Source: Micrococcales bacterium UBA7472
GTDB lineage: Bacteria > Actinomycetota > Actinomycetes > Actinomycetales > Microbacteriaceae
Reading direction: 5' to 3'
Assembly (NCBI GenBank): GCA_002478545.1
Contig: DLOY01000014.1
Location: forward strand, 10,123 to 22,139
DNA: 12,017 bases
Shown here: positions 4,849-11,546 of the stretch, piece after piece
Position numbering within the stretch: the stretch's first letter is position 1
Layout of the letters: each line of letters opens with the position of its first letter
Made by a program: the position numbers and the translations under genes
Notes under the pieces: model-generated
Seen by the model: the letters and a program-made list of their open reading frames with translations, nothing else
Told to the model about the DNA's origin: nothing
The model's database searches: none

Positions 4849-6260
4849 ACCGGCAGGTCAATAACCACTTTGGTCCCGCCACGAATTGGCGAGGTCCAAT
4901 TGATTTTTCCGCGAAGCTCTGACTCGACCAAGGTCCTAATGATCTGGGTTCCCAAACCACTGCCGACCTTGCCCTCGGGTAATCCAGCGCCGTCATCGAC
5001 AATCTCAATGTGAAGGTTTTGTTTAGCCCTGTCGGCAATCACAGTGATAGTTCCAGATCTGTCACTTAGACCATGCTCAACTGCATTCGCTACCACTTCA
5101 GTCAGCACTAGGGCCAAGGGGGTTGACCGCGCCGCCGCCATTTCACCAAAACTTCCAAGGAACTGGGTCTTCACGGTGGTGTGGTAGCCGGCGATCTCGG
5201 GAATCAGGAGCAGGATGCGCTTGAAGATTTGATCGAAAGAAACCTCTTGGTCAATGCCTTCGGAAAGTACATCGTGCACGACTGCGATTGCGCTCACTCT
5301 GCGCATCGCTTGGGAGAGTGATTCTTTAACCTCTTCACTTGACGCCTGTCGCGACTGAATCCTCAATAGGCTCGCGACCGTTTGGAGATTGTTTTTTACT
5401 CGATGATGGATTTCACGAATCGTGACATCCTTCGTAATCAGTTCACGCTCTCTAACCCGAAGCTCAGTTACATCTCGACACAGCACAATCGCACCGATGC
5501 GCTCTGAATCTTTGGTGAGGGGGATTGAGCGCGCAGCGATCGTGAAATCCGGGAATTCGATATCAGTGCGCCAAGCCGCCTTGCCAGTCAATACCAGCGG
5601 GAGCCCTTCATCGATCTGAACTAGCTTGGACTGAGTGCCCGTGATTTCCTCGGCCAGCAGGCGCCCCTCAAGTTCACCCTGAAGACCAGCTCGGTTGAAA
5701 ACCGACAATGCGTTTGGGCTGGCGAATACGATCCGGCCGGCTTGATCCAGTCGAATGAAGCCGTCGTTTGGTCGAGGGGCACCGCGCTTGGCTGCGGTGC
5801 CTGCCTCGGGAATTGGAAACTCACCCCTGGCCGCCATTTCCAAAAGCTGAGTGGCACATTCGTTGAAGTTGATCTGCAAGCGGTTGGTGTAGCGAGGCTG
5901 GGAGAGATTAGTGTGGCGGGAGATGACCGCCATCGGGGTCTTGCTACCCGGGGCCAAAACTGGAAAGGCTGAGATTCTTGCCGAAAGGTCATCGACCTGT
6001 GTGATCGAGCCAGAGACCTGAGCTTCACCGGATGTGAAGGCTGCCTCAATAAGTTCGATCCAGTCGTAGCGTGGTGAGCTATCTGTCAGATCTCTATGAA
6101 AAAGAGTTGGAGCTGTCGAGGGCCTGGCATGAGCGAAGGCTTGCAGCTTTGACCCCACTGGGACCCAGAGCACCAGGTCTGCAAAGGCCATGTCGGAGAT
6201 GAGCTGCCAGTCGGCAATCAGCGATCGCAACCACTGCTGTTGCTGAACAGTCTCACTCAC
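4845..6260 (-). CDS. pdtaS: PdtaS-type sensor histidine kinase (GAF-PAS-HisKA_2-HATPase)
   Basis: The 471-residue soluble kinase has an N-terminal GAF-like region (about 1-145) and a PAS domain (about 165-265). The HisKA_2 dimerisation helix follows, with REIHHRVKNNLQTVASLLR from residue 282 and phospho-acceptor His285 or His286. The ATPase domain has the N box around Asn392, G1 DDGAGLP (422-428) and G2 GSGLG (433-437). No membrane segment is seen. In mycobacteria PdtaS phosphorylates the ANTAR-type antiterminator PdtaR, and the pair has been linked to NO and copper sensing; a PdtaR gene is not in this window. The start is GTG at 6258-6260, lying inside the end of the MinD-like gene (8-nt overlap, GTGAGTGA), so translation is coupled. 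It is the last gene of the SAF-MinD-pdtaS operon and convergent with whiB1. Confidence 0.93.
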   Translation of the reverse strand: MSETVQQQQWLRSLIADWQLISDMAFADLVLWVPVGSKLQAFAHARPSTAPTLFHRDLTDSSPRYDWIELIEAAFTSGEAQVSGSITQVDDLSARISAFPVLAPGSKTPMAVISRHTNLSQPRYTNRLQINFNECATQLLEMAARGEFPIPEAGTAAKRGAPRPNDGFIRLDQAGRIVFASPNALSVFNRAGLQGELEGRLLAEEITGTQSKLVQIDEGLPLVLTGKAAWRTDIEFPDFTIAARSIPLTKDSERIGAIVLCRDVTELRVRERELITKDVTIREIHHRVKNNLQTVASLLRIQSRQASSEEVKESLSQAMRRVSAIAVVHDVLSEGIDQEVSFDQIFKRILLLIPEIAGYHTTVKTQFLGSFGEMAAARSTPLALVLTEVVANAVEHGLSDRSGTITVIADRAKQNLHIEIVDDGAGLPEGKVGSGLGTQIIRTLVESELRGKINWTSPIRGGTKVVIDLPV

Positions 6261-7116
6261 GATTGTCGAGTCTACCCTCGTGGTGTTTGATTATTTCGAT
6301 CGCCAGCGCTCTGATGGCATCACGCAGTTTGGAGTTCTTGGCGATCATCAGTAGCGGTTGGGATTTCAGGATTGATTGATCAACCGCCTGCGGGTCATCA
6401 GGCAAGAGTCCAATCAACTCTTTGGATAACAGTTCATAGAAAGTGTCACGGACCTGTCGTGCCGGGTCTCTGCCCAACACTGAGCTTCGAAGACGATTTA
6501 CCAACAGATCGTAGTCACAGGTTAGATCTCTGACTGCCATCAAGGTGTGATTCACCGATACCGGGTCGCTCCCTGAGACCATCAAGACCCTCGTTGACCC
6601 CTCGATAAAGCTCAGTGTGGGCTGATTGCGCTCGATCGATGCCTCAAGCTTTATTAGCCCCCGCTCCAATTCCGAATCTAGATCTAGGACAACGAAGTCA
6701 TTTTGTAGAGCTAGCCAATCAAGTAGGGCGTTAATTGCATCCTGATCAAACTCTGGCCAACGCGAAGGCTGGGAAATCCCGCTTATCAATGAGAGCGAAT
6801 GATTTCCAAAACAAATTTCATGACTGAGCCGAAGAAACTGCTCTTGATCGAGTCGGTCTTGTCGGCCCAGGCGCAAGAGTCCAAGGATGCCAGGACCGGG
6901 TTCTGTTATGCCTAACCACGGCGCTATTGATGGTCTGCGAATTGAGCAGTCGATTAGACACACCTTGTGCCCCATCGAAGCTAGTTCGAACGCCAAGTTG
7001 ATTGCAAGGTTGGTCTTACCGCTTCCGGCTGAGCCCCATACCGAAACGATGGATGACTCTCGCTGCGGTAATGGATTCCTTTGGTCTACCCTGCGCTCTA
7101 AATCAATCAAACTCAT
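6253..7116 (-). CDS. MinD/ParA/CpaE-like P-loop ATPase with atypical Walker A
   Basis: The 287-residue protein has a P-loop GSAGSGKT (28-35) followed by NLAINLA, a Walker A' strand VCLIDCSIRRPS (Asp56) and a Walker B strand VVLDLD (142-147). This layout is that of MinD/ParA ATPases including CpaE of Tad-type secretion systems. The signature lysine of the deviant Walker A (KGGxGKT) is replaced by Ser29, so dimer-dependent hydrolysis may differ from true MinD. The C-terminal half is poorly conserved with named families. The ATG at 7114-7116 overlaps the TGA of the SAF gene by 4 nt (ATGA), and its own stop overlaps the pdtaS start. Coupling to a CpaB-like SAF protein suggests a membrane-associated complex, but no pilin, secretion ATPase or pilus helix protein is nearby. 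Confidence 0.82.
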   Translation of the reverse strand: MSLIDLERRVDQRNPLPQRESSIVSVWGSAGSGKTNLAINLAFELASMGHKVCLIDCSIRRPSIAPWLGITEPGPGILGLLRLGRQDRLDQEQFLRLSHEICFGNHSLSLISGISQPSRWPEFDQDAINALLDWLALQNDFVVLDLDSELERGLIKLEASIERNQPTLSFIEGSTRVLMVSGSDPVSVNHTLMAVRDLTCDYDLLVNRLRSSVLGRDPARQVRDTFYELLSKELIGLLPDDPQAVDQSILKSQPLLMIAKNSKLRDAIRALAIEIIKHHEGRLDNRE

Positions 7117-7691
7117 GACACTGGCACCAAGAAGATCGAGTTCTCTTGAGAGATGGCCTGCATCACAAAGACCGACTCTTCAATTCCAAGTCTTAGTTCA
7201 ATTTCAGGAACATTGTCTGCAAATAACCCCTCTCCTTCCTCTATCGCCAGCACCTCGGCACGCTCGACCAGGCGTTGCATTTCAAAACCAGCCTCACCCT
7301 CTAGCGCGCGCCATACCGAAACAAACGAACCGACTCTGGAGATTGCTGGTCGAAGCTCAGGAACTAACCGAAGAGCCGTGAAATTCGAATCAATTTCGCT
7401 CGTTAGGTCAAAGGCAGACAACAACTCCCCTTTGCGAACCACCCGCACGACGCTTTGATTGGTGGGCAATTGATCCACCCTCAGGTAATTTTGCATTTCT
7501 CCCAAATCGAGGGGCATAGCTACAAAATCCTTCTCGCTCAGCACGCTGCCCGGTTTGATGTCGGCTGCGGCGACCAGATACTCCGGCAAAGGCTTCATCA
7601 AGACACTGACCAATAGGCCAACAGAAACCACCACTCCGGCTCCAGCCAGAATCAACCAATTGGGGATCTTTCTTCCCATTCGAATTGCCAT
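7113..7691 (-). CDS. SAF-domain membrane protein, CpaB/RcpC-like
   Basis: With the start at ATG 7689-7691 the product has 192 residues. It has a basic N-terminus (MAIRMGRKIPNW), one membrane helix (about 11-32) and a SAF domain (about 36-98) with the typical VAAADIKPGSVLSEKDFVAMP and VRKGELLSAFDL pattern. An extracytoplasmic C-terminal region of about 95 residues follows. The frame stays open to a GTG at 7835, but that extension carries no domain and covers the probable divergent promoter region, so it is rejected; ATG 7679 is an alternative. SAF proteins of the CpaB type act at the cell envelope in Tad pilus systems. Here only an ATPase and a kinase follow, so the role is unknown. It is first in the operon with the MinD-like gene (4-nt overlap). 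Confidence 0.8.
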   Translation of the reverse strand: MAIRMGRKIPNWLILAGAGVVVSVGLLVSVLMKPLPEYLVAAADIKPGSVLSEKDFVAMPLDLGEMQNYLRVDQLPTNQSVVRVVRKGELLSAFDLTSEIDSNFTALRLVPELRPAISRVGSFVSVWRALEGEAGFEMQRLVERAEVLAIEEGEGLFADNVPEIELRLGIEESVFVMQAISQENSIFLVPVS

Positions 7692-7730
7692 GCCAACAGA
7701 TTGGCAAGAGTCGCGAAACTCTGCGGAGGG

Positions 7731-7739
7731 TTTTCCACA
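7731..7739 (+). promoter_or_regulatory. DnaA-box-like 9-mer (copy 1)
   Basis: TTTTCCACA fits the relaxed DnaA box TTWTNCACA. It lies 40 nt upstream of the preferred SAF start, in the divergent control region, in the same orientation as copy 2. Whether DnaA binds it is unknown. Confidence 0.35.
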
Positions 7740-7774
7740 GGACCAAATTCGGCCTGGTATCGCCGGGTTCGGAG

Positions 7775-7783
7775 TTTTCCACA
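7775..7783 (+). promoter_or_regulatory. DnaA-box-like 9-mer (copy 2)
   Basis: This is a second exact TTTTCCACA, 44 bp from copy 1 and in the same direction, so both would face the same side of the helix about four turns apart. It sits 8 nt before the -35 of the Rv3235-family promoter. Confidence 0.35.
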
Positions 7784-7791
7784 ACCACGGC

Positions 7792-7819
7792 TTGACCCTT
7801 TTCAGTTTTATTTGATAAG
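7792..7819 (+). promoter_or_regulatory. Sigma-70-like promoter of the Rv3235-family gene
   Basis: TTGACC (7792-7797, five of six to consensus) is followed after 16 nt by GATAAG (7814-7819, four of six). A start near 7826 gives a leader of about 30 nt with an AGGGGG Shine-Dalgarno-like run before ATG 7858. Confidence 0.45.
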
Positions 7820-7859
7820 GCCAAACTACTGCCACGACTTATGAAAAAGGGGGCCTTAT
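7815..7859. repeat. 8-bp inverted repeat spanning the -10 and the start codon
   Basis: ATAAGGCC (7815-7822) and GGCCTTAT (7852-7859) are perfect inverted copies separated by 29 nt. One arm overlaps the -10, the other the end of the ribosome-binding run and the first two bases of the ATG. It could be a looping operator. If transcription starts farther upstream it could be an RNA stem hiding the start. Confidence 0.35.
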
Positions 7860-8217
7860 GTCAGACCAAGTCGCTACTAAGAAAGTTGACCCAGCACCGT
7901 TCTTTGCCGAGATCTCTGCTGCTTACATTGAAGTTTTAGCGGGGGTGAGAAGGCCTGAGCAGCTGGCAAGGTGGCTCTCTGACAGGACCTACTACGACGT
8001 CTGCCAAAGGGCCCAGCGGGAAGCCAGACAACGTGCTCTGACTGGATTGCGATCCAGGCCCGAGGTTTGTCTGAAGACAACCCAGACCTTTCTCACGGAT
8101 CACCACGCCTTTCAAGGCGTGGTGATTCTTCGTATTAGCGGGGTAATCAAGGCAGTTTCAATCAGGGCGGAACTAGTTCACACCAGGTACCGGATTACTG
8201 ACATCAGCTTGATTTAG
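7858..8217 (+). CDS. Rv3235-family protein
   Basis: The 119-residue protein matches the pattern I know for the Rv3235 family, actinobacterial proteins of unknown function encoded beside secA. Its features are AYIEVLAGVRRPEQLARWLSDRTYYDV (residues 22-48), a short Arg-rich link, and a beta-rich C-terminus ending VKAVSIRAELVHTRYRITDISL-like. There is no signal peptide, membrane helix or known catalytic motif. The ATG follows an AGGGGG run. The TAG overlaps the secA stop within TTAG at 8214-8217. The coding sequence contains two DNA palindromes (8067-8080 and 8099-8126), the second encoding DHHAFQGVVI, so part of its sequence may be constrained by nucleic-acid structure. Function is unknown. Confidence 0.8.
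   Translation: MSDQVATKKVDPAPFFAEISAAYIEVLAGVRRPEQLARWLSDRTYYDVCQRAQREARQRALTGLRSRPEVCLKTTQTFLTDHHAFQGVVILRISGVIKAVSIRAELVHTRYRITDISLI
8067..8080. repeat. Inverted repeat inside the Rv3235-family gene (first dyad)
   Basis: TTGTCT and AGACAA flank a GA centre. One mismatch outside, two further G-C pairs (8064-8065 with 8082-8083) extend the stem. It lies 39 bp centre to centre before the much stronger second dyad. Confidence 0.4.
8099..8126. terminator. Perfect 13-bp palindromic hairpin, candidate embedded terminator
   Basis: ATCACCACGCCTT (8099-8111) and AAGGCGTGGTGAT (8114-8126) are perfect inverted copies with only TC between. A G-T pair and a G-C pair continue the stem outward. In RNA it would form a stem of about 12 bp with a 4-nt loop. 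It is inside the Rv3235-family coding sequence and 88 nt past the secA stop on the minus strand. The plus strand continues with moderately T-rich TCTTCGTATT, while the minus strand has no T run. It could end hpf-secA transcription from within the opposing gene, attenuate the Rv3235-family mRNA, or bind a protein. Confidence 0.5.
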
Positions 8218-10853
8218 CCGCGGAAGAAGCTGCTTCCTGAGCCGTTGTTGTTCTGCTGCGGCTTGGCGGGTTCGGACTTTGCGGGGGTTCCTGATTCGCT
8301 TGGCGCTGTGTAGGTCAGGCCCTGCGGAATTGGCTGTGGCTGGACCTCGGTCACTGTCTGCTTGATTTCGACGTTGAACAGGAACTGGACTGCCTCTTCA
8401 CGAATGCCGGCCATCATGTCCGAGAACATGTTGTAACCCTCGCGCTGGTATTCCACCAGTGGATCACGCTGGGCCATGGCACGAAGACCAATTCCCTCCT
8501 TGAGGTAATCCATCTCGTAGAGGTGGTCACGCCACTTGCGGTCGATAACCGAAAGCATCACCCGACGCTCTAGCTCACGCATGACCTGCTCACCGACGTC
8601 CTGAGTCCGGTTTTGGTAAGCAAGTCGAGCGTCAGAGAGAAGCTCTTCGATAAGCCACGAGACTGAGGCCTTGGAGACAGAACGAGCCTCCTCCAGAACC
8701 TCTTCAACCTCTAGACCAACCGGGTAAATCTGAGACAGCGTGTTCCAAAGACCTGGTAGGTCCCAATCGTGAACCGAGGTGTCGGTGACCTCGTTGCGAA
8801 CCACTTCGGTGACAACCTGCTCCAGGAACTGCTGGAAGGTGCCAGAGATGTCATCACCCTCGAGGATGTGACGGCGGTCTGAGTAAATAGCCTCACGCTG
8901 CCGATTCATCACATCGTCGTACTTGAGGATGTTCTTGCGAATCTCAGCGTTTCGAGCCTCAACCTGCGACTGAGCCGAGGCGATTGCTCGCGAGACTACC
9001 TTGGACTCAATGACCGAATCATCTGGAACAGACGATCGGTTCATCAGAGCGGCAGCCGCACCTGAGTTGAATAGTCGCATCAGGTCATCGGTTAGCGAAA
9101 GGTAGAACCTAGACTCACCTGGGTCACCCTGACGACCGGATCGACCTCGAAGCTGGTTGTCAATGCGCCGAGACTCGTGACGCTCGGTGCCTAGAACGTA
9201 GAGTCCACCAACGGCCAAGACTTTCTCGGCCTCGGTGGCCACCTGGGCCTTGATCTTTTCAAAAATCTCATCCCAAGCCTTCTCATAGTCCTCGGCCTGT
9301 TCAACAGGGTCGAGTCCGAGCTTGTGCATCTCTGCTACCGCCAAGAACTCAGCGTTACCACCAAGCATGATGTCGGTACCACGACCAGCCATGTTGGTAG
9401 CTACGGTTACTGCGCCGAACCTACCCGCCTGGGCAACAATGGCTGCCTCTCGGGCGTTGTTCTTGGCGTTTAGCACCTCGTGCTTTACGCCACGCTTAGC
9501 CAGTAGCTTCGAGAGATACTCGCTCTTTTCAACCGAGGTGGTGCCAACGAGTATCGGTTGACCAGTCTGGTGACGTGTGGCAATGTCCTCAACCACAATG
9601 CGGAACTTGACTTCTTCGTTTTTGAAGATCAGATCCTGCTGGTCGATGCGAATCATCGGCTTATTGGTTGGGATTGGAACTACACCCAGTTTGTAGGTCG
9701 ACATGAACTCCGCGGCTTCAGTCTCCGCGGTACCGGTCATACCCGAAAGTTTCTGGTACATCCTGAAGTAGTTCTGAAGGGTGATGGTGGCAAGGGTCTG
9801 GTTCTCAGCCTTGATAGCCACGCCCTCCTTGGCCTCGATCGCCTGGTGCATGCCCTCGTTGTATCGACGACCAGGCAGGATACGGCCGGTGTGCTCATCA
9901 ACAATCTGAACCTCGCCGTTTACAACTACGTAGTCGCGGTCCTTGCGGAATAGTTCCTTCGCGCGAATCGCATTGTTGAGGAAGGAGATCAGCGGGGTGT
10001 TTGCCGATTCGTAGAGATTGTCGATGCCGAGGTAATCCTCGACCTTGTCAATGCCAGACTCGAGCACTCCGATGGTGCGCTTTTTCTCGTCAACCTCGTA
10101 ATCAACATCAACTTCAAGAGTCTGCACCAAATTAGAAAAGACACCGAACCAGCGGTTGACCTCTGGAGAGGCAGGACCAGAGATGATCAATGGGGTTCTC
10201 GCCTCATCAATCAAAATGGAGTCAACCTCGTCAACGATGGCGAAGAAGTGACCGCGCTGAACGAGGTCTGACTTGTTCAGTGCCATGTTGTCGCGCAGGT
10301 AATCAAAACCAAACTCATTGTTGGTTCCATAGGTAATGTCGCATTCATACTGCGCTCTGCGAACCGATGGCTCCTGACCCGATACCAAACAGCCGGTGGT
10401 CATACCCAAGGCTCGGAAGACTCGGCCCATCAGCTCGGACTGATATCCGGCAAGGAAGTCATTGGTGGTTACAACATGGACACCCCTGGCAGGGATGGCG
10501 TTCAGATAGGCAGCGGTGGTGGCAACCAGTGTCTTACCTTCTCCGGTCTTCATCTCAGCGATGTTGCCCAGGTGAAGCGCAGCACCACCCATGAGCTGAA
10601 CATCGAAGTGCCTTAGACCAATCGTGCGCTTGGCAGCCTCGCGAACTGCAGCAAAGGCCTCTGGGAGTAGGTCATCCAAAGTCTCTCCGGCTGCATAGCG
10701 CTCACGGAACTGTCTGGTCTCATCGCGCAACTCTTCATCCGTTAGACCGACGAAGTTCTGCTCGAGAGCGTTGACCTCCTGGGCAATGGACTGGAGCTTA
10801 CGAAGTAGCTTTCCTTCGCCAGCGCGCAGCAGCTTGTCAATGATTGACACCAA
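8214..10853 (-). CDS. secA: Preprotein translocase ATPase SecA (SecA1)
   Basis: This is a full-length 879-residue SecA. It shows Walker A MKTGEGKT (101-108), the TTNDFLAGYQSELMG block, Walker B DEVDSILIDEARTP (208-221), the GMTGTA motif, the late helicase block NMAGRGTDI and the QLRGRSGRQGDPG motif. The C-terminal wing and scaffold segments are complete. It drives Sec-dependent export through SecYEG. The tail ends SGSSFFRG without the zinc-binding CxC motif seen in E. coli SecA. The start is TTG (10851-10853), giving MVSIIDKLL like other actinobacterial SecA1 N-termini. GGGAG (10860-10864) is 6 nt upstream, and a GTG one codon later is possible. It lies 49 nt after hpf on the same strand. The stop overlaps that of the convergent Rv3235-family gene. 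Confidence 0.98.
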   Translation of the reverse strand: MVSIIDKLLRAGEGKLLRKLQSIAQEVNALEQNFVGLTDEELRDETRQFRERYAAGETLDDLLPEAFAAVREAAKRTIGLRHFDVQLMGGAALHLGNIAEMKTGEGKTLVATTAAYLNAIPARGVHVVTTNDFLAGYQSELMGRVFRALGMTTGCLVSGQEPSVRRAQYECDITYGTNNEFGFDYLRDNMALNKSDLVQRGHFFAIVDEVDSILIDEARTPLIISGPASPEVNRWFGVFSNLVQTLEVDVDYEVDEKKRTIGVLESGIDKVEDYLGIDNLYESANTPLISFLNNAIRAKELFRKDRDYVVVNGEVQIVDEHTGRILPGRRYNEGMHQAIEAKEGVAIKAENQTLATITLQNYFRMYQKLSGMTGTAETEAAEFMSTYKLGVVPIPTNKPMIRIDQQDLIFKNEEVKFRIVVEDIATRHQTGQPILVGTTSVEKSEYLSKLLAKRGVKHEVLNAKNNAREAAIVAQAGRFGAVTVATNMAGRGTDIMLGGNAEFLAVAEMHKLGLDPVEQAEDYEKAWDEIFEKIKAQVATEAEKVLAVGGLYVLGTERHESRRIDNQLRGRSGRQGDPGESRFYLSLTDDLMRLFNSGAAAALMNRSSVPDDSVIESKVVSRAIASAQSQVEARNAEIRKNILKYDDVMNRQREAIYSDRRHILEGDDISGTFQQFLEQVVTEVVRNEVTDTSVHDWDLPGLWNTLSQIYPVGLEVEEVLEEARSVSKASVSWLIEELLSDARLAYQNRTQDVGEQVMRELERRVMLSVIDRKWRDHLYEMDYLKEGIGLRAMAQRDPLVEYQREGYNMFSDMMAGIREEAVQFLFNVEIKQTVTEVQPQPIPQGLTYTAPSESGTPAKSEPAKPQQNNNGSGSSFFRG

Positions 10854-10880
10854 AATGTTCTCCCTTAGGTTTCGGGTGCA

Positions 10881-10886
10881 ATTGTA
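10881..10886 (-). promoter_or_regulatory. Candidate -10 element upstream of secA
   Basis: TACAAT on the minus strand matches five of six -10 bases, within the 49-nt gap between hpf and secA. A start about 7 nt later would leave a leader of about 20 nt with the GGGAG site. No -35 of quality is visible, so secA may be read mainly from upstream. Confidence 0.3.
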
Positions 10887-10902
10887 GTTGCTGAGGCTTT
10901 TA

Positions 10903-11508
10903 TTAGCTCAGGCTGATTACCCCGTAGCTGTAACCCTTGCGTCGATAGACCACCGCATTCTTGCCAGTGTCGCTGTCGAGAAACAAGTAGAAGTCATGGC
11001 CCACAAGTTCCATGTGATCTACCGCCTGCTCCTTGGTCATCGGGGTGGCAGGGAACTGCTTGGCACGAATGGCAATCGGAGAAACTGGGTCTGCGTGGAC
11101 CTCTTCCTCCTCGACGCTGACCCTGACATCAAGCGGCTTGATGTCCAACTGGGCAAAGTCGGCTGCAGCAAGTTCGCTCGCACCTAAGTTCTTGTGATTT
11201 CCACCACGGTGGATCTTGTGTTTGTCTGAGTATCGACGAAGTCGCTCTACTAGCTTGCCAAACGCGATATCAAAAGCCGCAAACTTATCGGCTGCTCGAG
11301 CCTCTGCTCTAACAACATGACCCGGTTCGTAAACCGTCAGCTCGACTTGGTCCTCAACTCCGGTCGAGTGGTGCTCGTGTCGAGTTATTTTCACGTTGAG
11401 TTCTTGCGGCCGATGCGCATACTGCTCAACTTTTGCTGATTTCTCGGCAGCGTATTGCTTAAATCGCTCCGAGACATTGAGGTTTCTGGCTGAAATTCTG
11501 AGATCCAC
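10903..11508 (-). CDS. hpf: Ribosome hibernation promoting factor, long form
   Basis: The 201-residue protein has an N-terminal S30AE/HPF fold (about 1-105, MDLRISARNLNVSERFKQY). A linker is followed by the C-terminal S30AE_C dimerisation domain (about 140-201) with ATPMTKEQAVDHMELVGHDFYLF- and VYRRKGYSYG-type motifs. Long HPF binds the decoding region of the 30S subunit and its tail dimerises, giving inactive 100S ribosomes or protected 70S in stress and stationary phase. The start GTG (11506-11508) is fixed by a perfect AGGAGG (11514-11519) 5 nt upstream. It lies between comF and secA on the same strand, the common actinobacterial order. It should act in the cytosol on ribosomes. Confidence 0.97.
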   Translation of the reverse strand: MDLRISARNLNVSERFKQYAAEKSAKVEQYAHRPQELNVKITRHEHHSTGVEDQVELTVYEPGHVVRAEARAADKFAAFDIAFGKLVERLRRYSDKHKIHRGGNHKNLGASELAAADFAQLDIKPLDVRVSVEEEEVHADPVSPIAIRAKQFPATPMTKEQAVDHMELVGHDFYLFLDSDTGKNAVVYRRKGYSYGVISLS

Positions 11509-11513
11509 GGTTA

Positions 11514-11519
11514 CCTCCT
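11514..11519 (-). promoter_or_regulatory. Consensus Shine-Dalgarno site of hpf
   Basis: AGGAGG on the minus strand stands 5 nt before the GTG of hpf. It is the strongest ribosome binding site in the window and settles the GTG start. Confidence 0.8.
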
Positions 11520-11546
11520 CGGGGGCTTCGATGCCCTGTCTACAAA

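Noticed and set aside
7692..7835. N-terminal extension of the SAF protein back to GTG 7835
   Set aside because: The extra 48 residues have no domain features, no membrane logic before the basic N-terminus, and would cover the divergent control region; ATG 7691 gives a normal CpaB-like start.
8214..10853. Long frames on the opposite strand of secA (for example 9558-9953)
   Set aside because: They are shadows of the highly conserved secA codons, with no ribosome sites or domain features.
10891..10911. CTGAG/CTCAG stem over the hpf stop as a terminator between hpf and secA
   Set aside because: Only 5 bp (7 with a bulge), no T run on the minus strand; secA is probably partly read from upstream.
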